NCBI GenBank assembly: GCA_015499995.1
Contig: JADNRV010000059.1
Coordinates: 186,001 to 250,000, forward strand
Source of the DNA: Flammula alnicola
Taxonomy: Eukaryota; Basidiomycota; Agaricomycetes; Agaricales; Strophariaceae
Direction of reading: 5' to 3'
Length of the DNA: 64,000 nucleotides
Numbering within the stretch: the first letter of the stretch is position 1; every line of letters starts with the position of its first letter. Below the pieces are notes generated by a model that was given only the letters and a program-made list of their open reading frames with translations, did not search any database and was not told the origin of the DNA. Made by a program: the position numbers and the translations under genes. Of the stretch, positions 45,793 through 56,725 are shown piece after piece.

Positions 45793-48492
45793 TTACTCGG
45801 TAGCCTTCTTTTTACCTTTGCCTTTAGTCTTCCTTGGCACATCTGTTGACTCTGCTTCCTCCGAAGACTTTTCCTTCTTCTTCTTCTTGTTCTTCTCTCC
45901 CGAGTTCTCTTTGCTACCCGACTGCTTACTTGAACTCACAACCTCTTTCTTCTTTCCCTTTGTAGCCTCTTTCCTATCCAACCATCTCGATAAATCTGTG
46001 AACGAAAAACTAAGCGCTTCTTCTCCCCAAAGGTCTTCATTTGATAAACCATTTGGATCATCGTTTAGCCATTCGACCATGTCAAGATACTTTTGCGCAC
46101 ACTTGAAGTGCTTCTTCCACACAGAGTAGAACTGGCTCTTCGCAACAAAGATGTTGACCAAGTCGACAAAGGTAGGTTGCCAATATTCAAGGCCAGCCTG
46201 GTCAATGTGCCTCCGCCATTGATCATTGTTGCGCAACTTCTCCATCGTTTCTGCAACCCTGTCTAACTCCTTGTACTTTGCAAAGCAAGCACGAAGTACA
46301 GAAACAGCAGGAAAGCCCAGATAAGGTAACGCAGTGTCGATTTCCAGAAAAGTAAGAAGTGCCTCCCTGTGTGGTACAGGAAGAGTAGATGGACCAGTGT
46401 TCTTATTCAGTGGAGCAGTCGATGAACCAGTAACAATCCCAGATGATACAGACGGTGATCGTGAAGACACTGATTTAGAACTGGAACTTCGAGATTGCAA
46501 AGAGACAGAGCGACGAGAGAGAAATGACGGCGGAATAGCAGAAGCAACCTCAGTCTCATTTTCCTATTATACTTAAACAAGATATACTTAATATAAAAAC
46601 AGAGAACATACCAAAAAAAGTGTCACTGAAGGACCGTTACGTGATCCCGTCCAATTGACGCGCACATTCAAGTCATCGATAACCTGGTTATAGCGACCTT
46701 TGACAACCCACTTCTGTCGATCCAGGATATAAATACGATGATTCTCCCCTGTTCAGAAATAGTTAATAATAATTTGAAATGAAAATACAAAATATATGCG
46801 TACTTCGCACAGGAGAATAACACTTCGCGACATCTTCGAGAAGAGGAGCCAGTTGCTCAACATACGGAATTTGAACGCTGATAATAGCTGACTCATCGAC
46901 ATCCAGCGAGGAAGGTTGTTCCTTCGAAACTAAGAGATTGACAGTTCCTTCGATATCGATAGGCTCAGGAGAGAGATTGTTTGGATCCAAATCTCCTATG
47001 TTGGCAGCATTACCGAGCGCTCGGCCTCGGAATATCCCTCCATAAGGCCTAGATGCACCACTGGCACGAGCAGGTGGCGGACGTGGTGGACTGTTCATAC
47101 CAACGTCTATATTTAAAAGACTAAATACATGATAAATATAAGAATAAAAATAAATACCGTGATCAGGAGCGATGGTGGTGCTTTCATCACCCCGATGTAC
47201 GCGGGTAGTGGTGGTGGAGGACTTGACCTGTCCAACAGCAGTGGTGATGGTGTCACTGCCTTGGTCAGGGACTCCGATGTGGTGGTTACCATCGCCATCA
47301 GCAGCGGCAGTGGATGGCTTGCCGTGCTGACTACGAGGTTTGCCTTTCGGCGGGCCTATACGCAGAGCGATGGCAGGAGGGGCCCCATCACTGGCAATTG
47401 CATTCGCAGCGGGTGGGGCGCGAGCCACGGAAACGGCGAGGGGGCTGTCTTCATTCTTCTTTGGAGCTGGCTGGGCTTTCTTGGGAGCCGGCTTGGGTTT
47501 CTTGGTGGTGGTTTGGCCCTTGCACGCACTGGTGTCAGCATCAGCGGCGGCGTCCTTGGCTTTCGTCGCACGCGGTTTGCTCTTGCGCGTGTCAGTGGCA
47601 TCGTCGGTGGCGGCGTCCTTGGCTTCCGTCGTGCTCGGTTCGCTCTTACGCGTGTCGCTGTCGTTATCGGCGGCGGCACTGTCATTCTCATTCGCCACAC
47701 CGCTCTCCTCGTCGCTGCTGTCGTCGCCTTTGTGGCTGCCGTCGCTGCTGCTGCCGTCGATACCGGTGCTGCCGCTGCGGCTGCCGTCTTCGCCTTCATC
47801 GTCGCCTTGCTCGGCGTCATCGCCTTGCTCGGGGTCATCGTCCTCCTCGGCGTCATCCTCGTTTTCGCCAATCTGGGCGTTCCTGGCCTTGACGGCGGTG
47901 ATTTTGGGCTCCCGTGCCACACGTGCGTGGGTGCTCGAGATGGTGGGAGGTGGAGGGAGAGCGGAGGCGGTTGTGGTGCACGCAGCACGCTCAGGGGGCG
48001 CCACGGAGGTTGTGGCGGCCTCAAGTTTGCGTGCAACACTGCAACGAATTTGTCAGTTGCGTTTTTTGTACGAAAAAGAGGGGGGAGGGGGTACGTACGG
48101 CGTCAGACGGGCTGGGGTGCCCTTGGCGTTCTCGTTCTCGTCTTCCTGACGACGTTGGGCGGATGTTTTATGGCTAGGGAGGTGGGTGGATGGGTTAGGT
48201 ATACGAAAAGCTCGCAAAGCGAGCGTACGCACCTTTTCACCACTTTTCCTTTGGCGCCCTTGCCTGTCGTCTTGCCTCCCTCTTTCTTCCCCTTCCGACC
48301 CCCCTTTCCCATGGCGACGTTGTCCTCCTCGGCTGCTGCATCGTCCACTGCGTCGGTCTTGCTTCATTTGCTGGCTGACTCGTCCGCGTTGGACTGGAAC
48401 CGTTTGCACGCCTTGCGCACTTTGGGCGGGGAGAGAGGTGCGGCCGCGGCGGCCGTGTTGCGCGTGTTCGAACGGAGGTCGCGCTCGCTCAT
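45793..48492 (-). pseudogene. KDZ accessory gene A (copy 3)
   Basis: The ATG at 48492 gives MSERDLRSNTRN. Exon 1 ends at 48233; further exons include about 48160-48110, 48045-47160, 47095-46805, 46750-46615 and 46565-45793. The layout equals copy 2: basic start with SNADESASK, acidic Glu/Asp/Ser tracts (EEDDDPEQGDDAEQGDD), proline/lysine stretch, Gly/Arg block (SRPYGGIFRGRALGNA), folded block (FVDLVNIFVAKSQFYSVWK) and a lysine-rich end (KNKKKKKEKSSEE). An in-frame TGA follows SASK at 48366, where copy 2 has Arg; otherwise the frame is open. Gene A ends 83 bp before the gene B ATG. No known domain is recognisable. Confidence 0.6.
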
Positions 48493-49000
48493 TGAGGTCG
48501 ATGGTGGCGGTGGTGGGCAAACGATGAGGGTGGGCAGGGATGGTGGGCAGAGGATAGTGGAGGGAAAGGAAGAAAGAACGGGTGACATGGCAACAAAGGG
48601 TTCAGGGCACGGAAATTGCCGAAATTGACACGTGACACGTTTTCGCCGCGGATCTCGGTTCGGCAGCTGTTCGGCCATTTTGAAGCCATCAATTCGTGCC
48701 GAATTAACGGAAATCATTGTATAATTAATGTAAAATGATTAATTAACTACTTAATACAATAAATATATATTAAATTGTGCACAGGTGACCGGATTCCATT
48801 TTCCATTCCGTTTTGCATTCCGTTCCGGCAAATTCCAGTGCCCATACCGGATTCCGGGTCAATCCGGTACCCATTCCACCGGACTGACATCCGGTATTTT
48901 GGCTGGTCCCTGTGCCAAACCCATTCCACCGGAATTGCCCGGAATCCACGTGGATTCTGCCAGATTCCACTAGGAATCTGTGGGGGACACATAAGAACTC
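48490..49000. repeat. Right subterminal region of KDZ copy 3
   Basis: Words ccggattcc, attccggtaccc and attccaccgga crowd 48780-48990, mirroring the other end. Between them and the gene A ATG lies a short AT-rich tract with no gene. Confidence 0.6.
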
Positions 49001-49008
49001 AAGTCGTC

Positions 49009-49142
49009 GAGGCTATTTATAGTACAGTAATCGAAATAGAACATACTAAAGATAGGATGGCTAGATAAGGTAATAGTCCAGATACTAGTACAAAGATAGA
49101 AAAGAAAGAGAAAAATAGACGCATTGGGGATGGAGCATAACA
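49009..49142 (-). mobile_element. Chromovirus 3' LTR, second piece
   Basis: Continues 42871-43212 and ends at TAACA. On the minus strand it is preceded by a purine tract (caaagggggtaa, 49143-49155), the expected plus-strand primer site, which fixes the element's orientation. Confidence 0.85.
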
Positions 49143-49146
49143 TTAC

Positions 49147-50073
49147 CCCCTTTGTATGTCGAGACACCATATCGACCTAGACTTTGGTTGGTCGTCCGGC
49201 GGCGTCGAAATAGATTTCAATGCTATCGTTGTCACTGCTGGATCCCCATTGGGGACAGTTGGCCGTGACATGGCCTGGTGCATGGATGTGGCAACTGCGG
49301 CATACGTATCACCTGCAGTCCTTCCTGACGTGATGGGTAGAGCCACAAGAATAGCACTGGCGGTGTGAGTGTGTGCAGCATTGTGTGCCGACGATAGGGG
49401 ATTGGGGAGCCGCGTGGTATGCCGAAGACCTAGTGCATCTGCTCCTGTCGGTGGAAGAGGAGCCGGAAGGGTCCAACCTCTCAATGATGATGGTCAGAAC
49501 GAACTGTGCACAGGGTGTTTGAGCGTATGCGCGCAGCCGTGTTATTTCTCCCTGAAGAGCGACGATGCTCATTTCTGTTTGGTGGAGAATTTCTGTGTCG
49601 TAGGTTAACAAAGTGTGATGGCAGGTCAGATGTTGGACCTGAGCGTAATCTTGTGCGGTGACCACCCGATTGGTGTATTCTTCGTAGGTGAATGTGATGT
49701 CGGTTCGATCGGTCCAGTTGGTTCCCTCTGGTGCGCCGGTGGTTCCCCAACCAGAGTAGTTGGGAGGAGTATCCCAACCGGAGTTATCGGGATCTGGCAT
49801 GAGGGCCGGCATGGTGTCGTCTTCGGTTTTGGTTTCTATGGCATTGGGACCAGGCCCTTCAGAGCGATCGGTCATGTCAGTGTTGCTTTGTACCCTACTG
49901 AAGGTGGCATTTATGGCCGCATGGCGAGACTCGGGGGTGTTGGTGGTGCCGGTGGTGGCAGAGTTGCTGTTAACCCAGTTTTGGGTGGAGTTGGAAGGGG
50001 CTTCTTCAAGGGAGAGGTCCTCGGTGTGGTCGATGAGCTGGTCCGAGTCGATAATGTTAGAGGTGGTGGACAT
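49147..50073 (-). pseudogene. Gag-like gene of the chromovirus, placed after pol
   Basis: The frame starts MSTTSNIIDSDQLIDHTED and is Ser/Thr/Asn-rich for about 110 residues. It then has a helical part (TYEEYTNRVVTAQDYAQVQH) and a zinc knuckle CYSCGSTHHVRKDC of the CX2CX4HX4C type. After a TGA the same frame gives a second knuckle-like motif (CRSCHIHAPGHVTANC) and ends next to the purine tract. This is a Gag/nucleocapsid layout, but it lies between integrase and the 3' LTR. The space between the 5' LTR and protease (about 500 bp) is too short for another Gag. Confidence 0.65.
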
Positions 50074-50290
50074 GTTTGAGGAGAATGAAATGGGGAGTTA
50101 TGGTGTAAAAGGTACAATTTATATACTAAAATCCTTTGGTCTGTGCGAGAAGAGGGGGCGGTGTCGTTCTGACTGGTTCTGAGTCGTTTTACTTGGTGGC
50201 TTTTCGGAATGATTTGACTAAGTCATCGATTGACTTGTTGATTTTTTGGAACAGTAAGAGCGTTGGCTCAGACTGACTCTTCTTGATGGG

Positions 50291-50707
50291 TCAGCAGCCG
50301 AAGATGAGTGGGACCGGGTCCGTCGAGGCTGTGGAGAATCTTGAGGGGGGTTCAGGTGAGTCAGTAATGACTCGGAGTGTCGAGAATTGAGGCTGTGTGT
50401 TTGAAGCTTGTAGCTTCATAGGAATTCCTTTGTTGTTTAGAATTTCTTCTAATTCTTGTCGTGTGTATTCCATTCTCCTTGCTATCTCTCGTAGATTGTC
50501 CTCTTCTCTTTTTGCGTCTCTTAACACATTGTCTGTTTCTCGTTGGATGGGTGTCCATCCTTCTTTGAATAAGAGTGTGCAGCGTGTCAAGTACGGGTCA
50601 AAATAGGGTGCTGGAGAAGCTTGGGCTCGGTGTATCGATGGGACTTTAAAATAGAACGTCGGAATTTCCATGCTGTGCTGATTGATGGTGCAGTGGGCTA
50701 TGGGCAT
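50291..50707 (-). CDS. Small charged coiled-coil frame between pol and gag
   Basis: 138 codons: MPIAHCTINQHSMEIPTFYF, then PSIHRAQASPAPYFDPY, then a long charged helix (AKREEDNLREIARRMEYTRQ). Probably the N-terminal (capsid-side) part or a partner of the Gag-like product that follows it on the same strand. I do not know a named family. Confidence 0.45.
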   Translation of the reverse strand: MPIAHCTINQHSMEIPTFYFKVPSIHRAQASPAPYFDPYLTRCTLLFKEGWTPIQRETDNVLRDAKREEDNLREIARRMEYTRQELEEILNNKGIPMKLQASNTQPQFSTLRVITDSPEPPSRFSTASTDPVPLIFGC

Positions 50708-50739
50708 CTACTTGCAATGGATCTGGTATGGCGGTAGGT

Positions 50740-51886
50740 GAACGCATTGTTTGTAGGCCGTGAGGATTTCCTGTGCATTTGTAAGCCCGCTTTCATTTTC
50801 CCAATTGGCTTCTTCAACCAAATAGCCTTTCCATTTGATGAGGAACTGGTATTGGCCATTTCAGAGTTTCTTGTGATTCAGAATTGAGTCGACTTCATAT
50901 TCTTCTTCTCCGTTGATGAGATCCGGAGGAGGCTGTGTGAAATTCTTTCCATGAATCTCATTTTCCACATATAGCATCAAGAGGACGGTGTGGAAAACAT
51001 CGTGAATCTTCCAGTGTTTCGGGAGTTGTAACCGATAGGTTAGGGGTCCCAGAACATCTTTGATCAAAAATGGTCCTTCCCGTTTAGGTGCCATCTTTTT
51101 GTTGTAATGCGTCTTGAGATTCCGTGAATCCAACCAGACTCTTTGTCCTTTCTTGAATGGGATAAATCTTGATTGGCGACATTCAGCCATTCCTGCTCGG
51201 GCTAGTTCATGTGCTGCGAGTGCTTCTTCTCGATCTTTGATTAACTGCTTTATTCGGTCTTCAACAGCGGGAAACCTCGTGTTTTCGAATGAAGTGGGAA
51301 CGGAGATCAGTGAATACCCCATTTGTAGTTCAAACGGGGTTCTCTGTCTGTCTGCATGTCGCCAATCATTGTGCGTGAATTCCAGAGTGCTGATGGAGTC
51401 TAGCCAAGTGTCTGGGTTTGATGAGCAATATATGGAGATATATGCTTCTATTTCCTGGTTTAGACATTCCGTGGCACCATTAGACTGTGGGTGATAGGCA
51501 GTGGTCAATTTGGATTTGATGCCCAGAAGCTTTAGAAGCTCTCGGAAGGCTTTTGCTGCAAATTGAGGGCCACGGTCGGACCTGAGGCTGTCAGGTAATC
51601 CGAATCTTCTGTACAGATTGTCCAAGAGTAGGTGTCCAGTCTCTTCTTGTGTGACTGAAGTGGAGCAAGGAATGGTAATCACCCCCCCTGTAAGACCATG
51701 GTCAACCATGACCAGTACAGCATCTTTTCCGTTGATCTCGGGCAATCCAGTGATGAAATTCATTGTTGGATCGGCAAAGGGTCGTTTTGAGTGTGCGGCT
51801 TCTTGTGCTATTAAGGCCGGATGTGACAGATTCCTGTTGATCTTGAATTGTTGACAGATTCTGCATCCTTTTACATAGGATTTCAT
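50740..51886 (-). pseudogene. Chromovirus integrase core and chromodomain
   Basis: From 51886: the end of the zinc-binding region (GCRICQQFKIN), then the DDE core with Asp in VLVMVDHG, Asp in LRSDRGPQF and Glu in SNGATECLNQ, then the GPF-like module (KREGPFLIKDVLGPLTYRLQLP) and, after a stop at 50861, a chromodomain (QYQFLIKWKGYLVEEANW). The chromodomain marks it as a chromovirus, a group that targets modified histones. The zinc-finger part upstream (51.9-52.0 kb) is frame-shifted. Confidence 0.8.
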
Positions 51887-51963
51887 GAAGGTTCACATAC
51901 CAGGCCACCAGTAATGTTCTCATATAGCGTTATACGTTTCGAGTTCCCCCGGGTGCCCAGCCA

Positions 51964-52983
51964 TTAGTGGTTCATGATATCTTTCCACGATTTTGCGTCG
52001 CAGTGTTTGACTATTAGGAATATAGTTTTTCTTTTATAGAACAATAATCGCTTTCCGTTATGTTCGGCAGTGGTCCAGTCCGCTAGTCCTTTTTGCAGGT
52101 TTCGTGGTCCATCCTCCAGCAGTATTCTGAGCGCTTCTGCTGCTTCGGTGTTGAGGTTTGGGGAGTTGGCAATCTTTTCCTGTAGTTTGAGGTCTATAAG
52201 GTTTACGAAGAGGCCCTCGGGCAAGAAGGTCATGTCATTATTGTCAGTATCATTGTCTGGGATATGGTCTGGTCATCGGAATAGTGTGTCGGATTGGATG
52301 ATTTTATTTCCTGCTTGGTGGACCAGTTTGACATCATATTCCGAGAGGAATAGGGACCAGCGTGCTTGTCGTCTGTTCAGTTTCTGGGCGGAACGGAAGT
52401 AGGTCAGGTTCTTGTGGTCAGACAGGATGGTAGTTGTGAACAGTGATCCTTGGATGTAGTGCCGCCATTCTTGCATTGCTCGGATGATCGCCAGAAGTTC
52501 TCGGTCATAGATTTCATAGTTTCGTTCTGCCGGTGAGAAAGTTTTCGAGATGAATGCACATGGGTGTCTGGCACTGTTTGTGTCCAATTGTGAGAGTACA
52601 GCACCTGATGCATATTTTGATGCATCGCACTCTATCTGGAAAGGTTTGGTCGTGTCTGGCATCAGGAGTACAGGTTCCTCAGTGAAGCACCTCTTCAGGG
52701 TGTTAAAGGCCTCTTGTGCGGCTTCCATCCGGCGTCCATTGAAGGGTTGGTCTTTCTTTAATAGTTCATTCATGGAATGGGCTATTTCAGAATAGGCTCT
52801 GATGAATTTTCGGTAGAAGTTTCCGAATCTGAAGAATGATCGAACTTGTTTGAGCATTTTCAGTACTGGCCAGTCCGCGATGCCTTTGAGTTTGGCAGAA
52901 TCCATCTTAATTTGTCCTTCTTCAATGATCATGCCTAGGTATTCCATGGTAGGCAGTTCAAAGAAGCATTTCTCGGGTTTCAA
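51964..52983 (-). pseudogene. Chromovirus RT connection, RNase H and integrase start
   Basis: EKCFFELPTMEYLGMIIEEG and RSFFRFGNFYRKFIR are the reverse-transcriptase thumb; FQIECDASKYASGAVLSQ holds an RNase H catalytic Asp, followed by YEIYDRELLAIIRAM and LSDHKNLTYF. The frame stops at 52273 and resumes as the start of integrase (52233-51964). Ty3-type order is kept. Confidence 0.8.
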
Positions 52984-53037
52984 AAAGAGGTCATTTTCTC
53001 GAAGCCGTTGTAAGACCCGTCTGGTATATTCTTTGAG

Positions 53038-53532
53038 TCATTCTTTGCTCTTAGAAAAAAGCAGGATGTTGTCCATGTAGATAATTATCCAGTGTTCAAC
53101 TTGGGTGTTGGCGGTCATATCCTTGAACATGTCGTCCATCATGGATTGGAAGGCCGCCGGCAAGTTGCACATCCCAAAGAACATAACAGTGGGTTCGAAT
53201 AGTCCTTTGTTTGTCTTGAACGCCACTTTCCATTGGTCTCCATCTCGGATCCGAATATTGTTGTAGCCCCAACGCACATCTAGTTTCGTGAAGTATTTGG
53301 CCCCTTTGAGCTTGTCCATAAGCTCAGGAATGAGGGGTAACAGATAGGCATTTTTGATTGTCCAGTCATTTAGAAATCGATAGTCTTGACAGGGTCTTAG
53401 GGATCCATCCTTCTTCGAGGTGAAAAAGAAGGGTGATGCCATAGGCAAGATCGAGGGTCGGATATAGCCTTTGTCGAGGTTTACTTCTTCGACCCGGTGA
53501 CAAGGCATAGGTCTTGAATGATTTTGGCTCAA
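53038..53532 (-). pseudogene. Chromovirus reverse transcriptase palm, YMDN mutant
   Basis: [31 protein letters not shown] and [16 protein letters not shown] are the RT fingers/palm motifs. The catalytic YxDD box reads [12 protein letters not shown]: the second Asp is Asn (codon at 53070-53068, G to A). A frameshift near 53497 separates it from the protease-linker frame. Not catalytically competent. Confidence 0.8.
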
Positions 53533-54340
53533 AGCCTTCCTTCATCTTGATCTTGTGGTCCCAAGGTCGAAATTCAGAGAAGCGAGATGCCGCTTGTTTG
53601 TCAAAGATGTCCAAGTATTCGTGGTATTCTGCTGGTATCATCTCTTCCAGGGTCTTCTCTTCCTTGGGCTTTTCTTGAGCAAAGGCAAAGGTCTGAGCTT
53701 GAGTTGTTTTGGCGTTGATCCAAGTCTCCTTCACTTCTTCGGTAAGTTCGCTATCGATAAAAGAAATTACTAGGTCGTTTGTGGTGTCTGTCTCCAGGTG
53801 GGATTCTTCCAGGGTTTCCTCAACAGTCCTCTTCGATATGGGAGTAAACTCCTCGTACGTGGGGCTCCTGTCAAGTTCTGAACCCGTGGATAGTTTGTCA
53901 AGATGTAGGTCCATTTCATCTGATGAAGGAGTGAAACCCCTTTGTGGTTCCTTTGCTGGTTGGGTCCTAAGGAGTCGAATGAATACATCCCTGAATTTGC
54001 GAAGGAAGTTCTTAATTTTCTCTCTCCAGGTCAGAGTTCCCAGTTCCCAGTCAATGTTCGGGTTTCGTTTTCGGAGCCAAGGGAAGCCTAGAATGATTTT
54101 CTGCTTCCCGAGGCCAGTGACTAAAAGTCGGGTCAGGTCCGTTCTTCCGTTGATGGTGAGGTTGATGATGACATAGTATGATATCATTCCTTCCTTATTA
54201 GGTGTTCCGTCCACGTTCTTGGCTTTGATCGGTCTCCAAAGCCATCGTAGTTTCAGTCCAAGAGAGTTCGCAAATTGCTGGTGGATGAATTATCTGCCAG
54301 CACCTGAGTCCAGGAGGGCAGTGGTTCCAACGATTTTTCA
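53497..54340 (-). pseudogene. Chromovirus protease and linker
   Basis: The active-site DSG is at 54310-54302 (TALLDSGAG) with stops on both sides (upstream near 54335 and just after AGR). The frame then runs through DLTRLLVTGLGKQKIILGFP and a long acidic linker to SRFSEFRPWDHKIKM, the conserved start of the RT region. Homologous to 33891-34298. Confidence 0.75.
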
Positions 54341-54817
54341 TTGTTCTGACTTTTGCACGAGAGAAAGCATGGTAATTGCATGGTTTGATTCTCGATCTCG
54401 GCTACTAATACAGAGTGAATAGAAAGATAGGGAGAGACTGACGTTGGGCAGCATCTCCCTATTCAAAACCCTTGCGTCCTTCAGCCAAGTCATCCAGGCA
54501 GGTGTCTTTCTCTTCGGTATCCAATTCCTCGATGAGTGAATGGATGTGGGCACTGGTCTGCCTACCAGTGAGTTTCTTCTTTGGTGGATCATATCATTGA
54601 GGACAGTTCAGGAGTGGCTGCGACGGGGAGTTGTTCTCAGGTGGCTGATCGAGTTACTCGTGACCTAGCTTGCGAAGCTACTGTCAGTCGAGTTACTGAG
54701 GATTTCGGAGGCGTTGTGCAGGCTCGGACTCTGAGGAGTCCTACTGCAATGAGTGTCGGCGTTCAAGAGGTAGTCGACCACTAGATAGTGGTGGAAAGAA
54801 GTAGAAGCTAGTTCTTT
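54341..54817 (-). other. Chromovirus 5' untranslated region
   Basis: Lies between the 5' LTR and protease on the minus strand. It starts aaaagaactagcttcta next to the LTR, where a primer-binding site is expected; I could not match it to a tRNA. No gag frame is present. Confidence 0.45.
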
Positions 54818-55325
54818 TGTTACGACTAGCAAGAAACAATGTGATTGCGACGTCGGAGTCCAACAATCAGTAATTCCAAAGTCGTGTCAAGAAGTCCTAG
54901 ATTGGATCATTCGCACTTAGAGGCTCAGACGAGCTTAAGTGATCGTGTCTAGAGGCTCAGACGAGCTTAAGTGATCGTGTCTAGAGGCTCGACGAGCTTA
55001 GATGTTCGTGGCAAGGAGAGAGGCAAGACAATGAAGCTTAGATTCTCAAGAACTAGCTAAAGTACAGGATTGTGTATCTACTGTATATATACTAGTCGAG
55101 AGTGCGCACAGACCAATGAGGTATGACTCCTACTACTGTCAAAAGGAGTCAGAAAGAGAAAGAAAGTCATCTCGATGATGTTGAAGTCGTCGAGGCTATT
55201 TATAGTACAGTAATCGAAATAGAACATACTAAAGATAGGATGGCTAGATAAGGTAATAGTCCAGATACTAATACAAAGATAGAAAAGAAAGAGAAAAATA
55301 GATGCATTGGGAACGGACCGTAACA
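54818..55325 (-). mobile_element. Chromovirus 5' LTR (508 bp)
   Basis: Full-length LTR, uninterrupted. It has two tandem copies of a 32-bp unit (agacgagcttaagtgatcgt...) where the 3' LTR has one. Apart from that, a handful of transitions separate the two. Confidence 0.85.
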
Positions 55326-55330
55326 TTCTG

Positions 55331-55935
55331 ATTCTTCTATTTCTACTTGACTCTTGTGGTTTCTGTCCTCAGGGGCCTTGGGTCTTCTGGAAGAGGTCAG
55401 TTTTTTTGCAGTCCCAGGCTTTCCCATCCTCGAACTATTCAAAAACCTGACAGTTCTCTTCTTTCTCTTCAATCCCATCCAGGGGTGAGGGTTGCCTGTC
55501 TTCTGCTATCATTCTATCCATAATTTCTCTTCCTAGTAGCTGTGCCAACCCATTTAATAATTGTGAAACCCTTGGATCTTGCATGTCTTGTAGCATCATA
55601 TCCTGGGTTTGGTCACCTCCATGATAGAAGGATTGCATATTTACTTTAGCCATTGGTATAATACCCGGCCTGGTTCTATACAACTGTTCAACCACTTCCT
55701 TGCATGATTTTTCACCATCTGTAGGTAGTGGTGAACCATCAGGTAGCTTTAACCACTTGTCTACATGCTTGATCCATTTCAGATCCAAGTGTTTAAGCAC
55801 GTGCAGACACTCATTCATCCTGTGTCCCATTTTCTTACAATAGTAGCATCCGTCAGGATACTGTCTGCTACTACTAACTCCTGGGTTATATGCATTATTC
55901 CTTGGATATTGTTGTTGGTAAGAGTAAGGTTGCAA
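55331..55935 (-). pseudogene. LTR family 2 gag with zinc knuckle
   Basis: A proline/tyrosine-rich start (QPYSYQQQYPRNNAYNPG) precedes a complete knuckle CYYCKKMGHRMNEC and then HLDLKWIKHVDKWLKLPDGS, a hallmark of a basidiomycete Gypsy Gag. The frame ends at 55435; more codons follow out of frame to the chromovirus junction at 55330 and continue at 42870. The capsid part is missing: upstream (55940 on) the sequence turns into GC-rich repeats. Confidence 0.7.
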
Positions 55936-56029
55936 TGTTCCTGTTTGTGGCTAGATAGCTTGAGTTTTTATTGCTGAGATTAGCTGCTCAAAGTGTCAGT
56001 CCATCACTTGGCTGTACTGTCACATCTAG

Positions 56030-56175
56030 ACTGTCCACAGTCCGGGCCTGGCCCTGCTGGGCCAGGGGCCAGGGCCACTCCATCCACCATTGGCCCAGCC
56101 TTCATAGGGGCCAGGGCCAAGGCCTAACTGACCCGGCCCTCAGGGTCGACCATGGTCAGCCCGGGGCCAGCCCTC
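56030..56175. repeat. GGCC-rich palindromic cluster
   Basis: Many overlapping ggccaggg/ccctggcc words in both orientations. It looks like a transposon subterminal end; no partner end was found. Confidence 0.5.
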
Positions 56176-56269
56176 TTTTTTTGGGTTCCAATTTCAACTT
56201 TCAAGTTTGCATTTTATTATTAACATGTATACTACCTAAGTAAATGTAATACAACTCTAACTTTTAGGG

Positions 56270-56725
56270 TGGAGGTGCCAAGGGTGCAAGAGGTGGCTCC
56301 TCATGGTCATATCAAGATAGCAGTAGCAACCCCTCGTCACACAGAGGAGGTGCACACCTGCGGCATTGTGGCATCCTCATGGCATTGAGACAGCAGTAGC
56401 AACTGCTATTGCTGGTTGCTACTGCTTCTCCTCATTGCCCATTGTGTCCCCATCATCGTTGCACGTCGACATCATGGCATCAAGATGATGAGCAGCAGTA
56501 GCTGCTGCTCTGCATCATCGTTGCATATCAGCATCATGGCATTGAGACAGGAGGAGCAGCAGCAGTCACTACTGCTGCTCCTTGTCCGATGTCACCTGTT
56601 GCATCCACGACATCATTGCATGTCGATGTCATAGCATCGAGATGAGGAGCAGCAGTAAGAGGAGCAGCAGTAGCGACCTACTGCTGCTCCTCATCGCCTG
56701 TTGCATCCACATCATCGTTGCACAT
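56270..56725. repeat. Tandem repeats of about 105 bp with CAG/CTG triplets
   Basis: Three to four imperfect units share gcatcatcgttgca, gacatcatggcat and gagcagcagtagc. Short open frames here are only repeat translations. Confidence 0.6.

Larger units (their letters stand above)
43213..49000 (-). mobile_element. KDZ transposon, copy 3 (5.8 kb)
   Basis: Ends GAGTACTTTTCACTCCCCC and, inverted, GAGTTCTTATGTGTCCCCC, both followed by AC(T/A)GATTCC. Target duplication AAGTCGTC at 43205-43212 and 49001-49008; the empty site is the other LTR near 55184-55191. Genes A and B are on the minus strand. Gene B is an open frame but lacks the first catalytic Asp. Confidence 0.85.
42871..55325 (-). mobile_element. 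Ty3/Gypsy chromovirus with two LTRs
   Basis: The LTRs lie at 42871-49142 (interrupted by KDZ copy 3) and 54818-55325, beginning TGTTACGACT and ending TAACA on the plus strand. Target duplication TTCTG at 42866-42870 and 55326-55330. On the minus strand the order is LTR, protease, reverse transcriptase, RNase H, integrase, chromodomain, a small coiled-coil frame, a gag-like frame, purine tract, LTR. All pol parts are damaged. Confidence 0.85.

Noticed and set aside
47129..48628. 499-codon plus-strand open frame
   Set aside because: It is the reverse of the CpG-rich, low-complexity gene A exons; the minus strand matches copy 2 protein.
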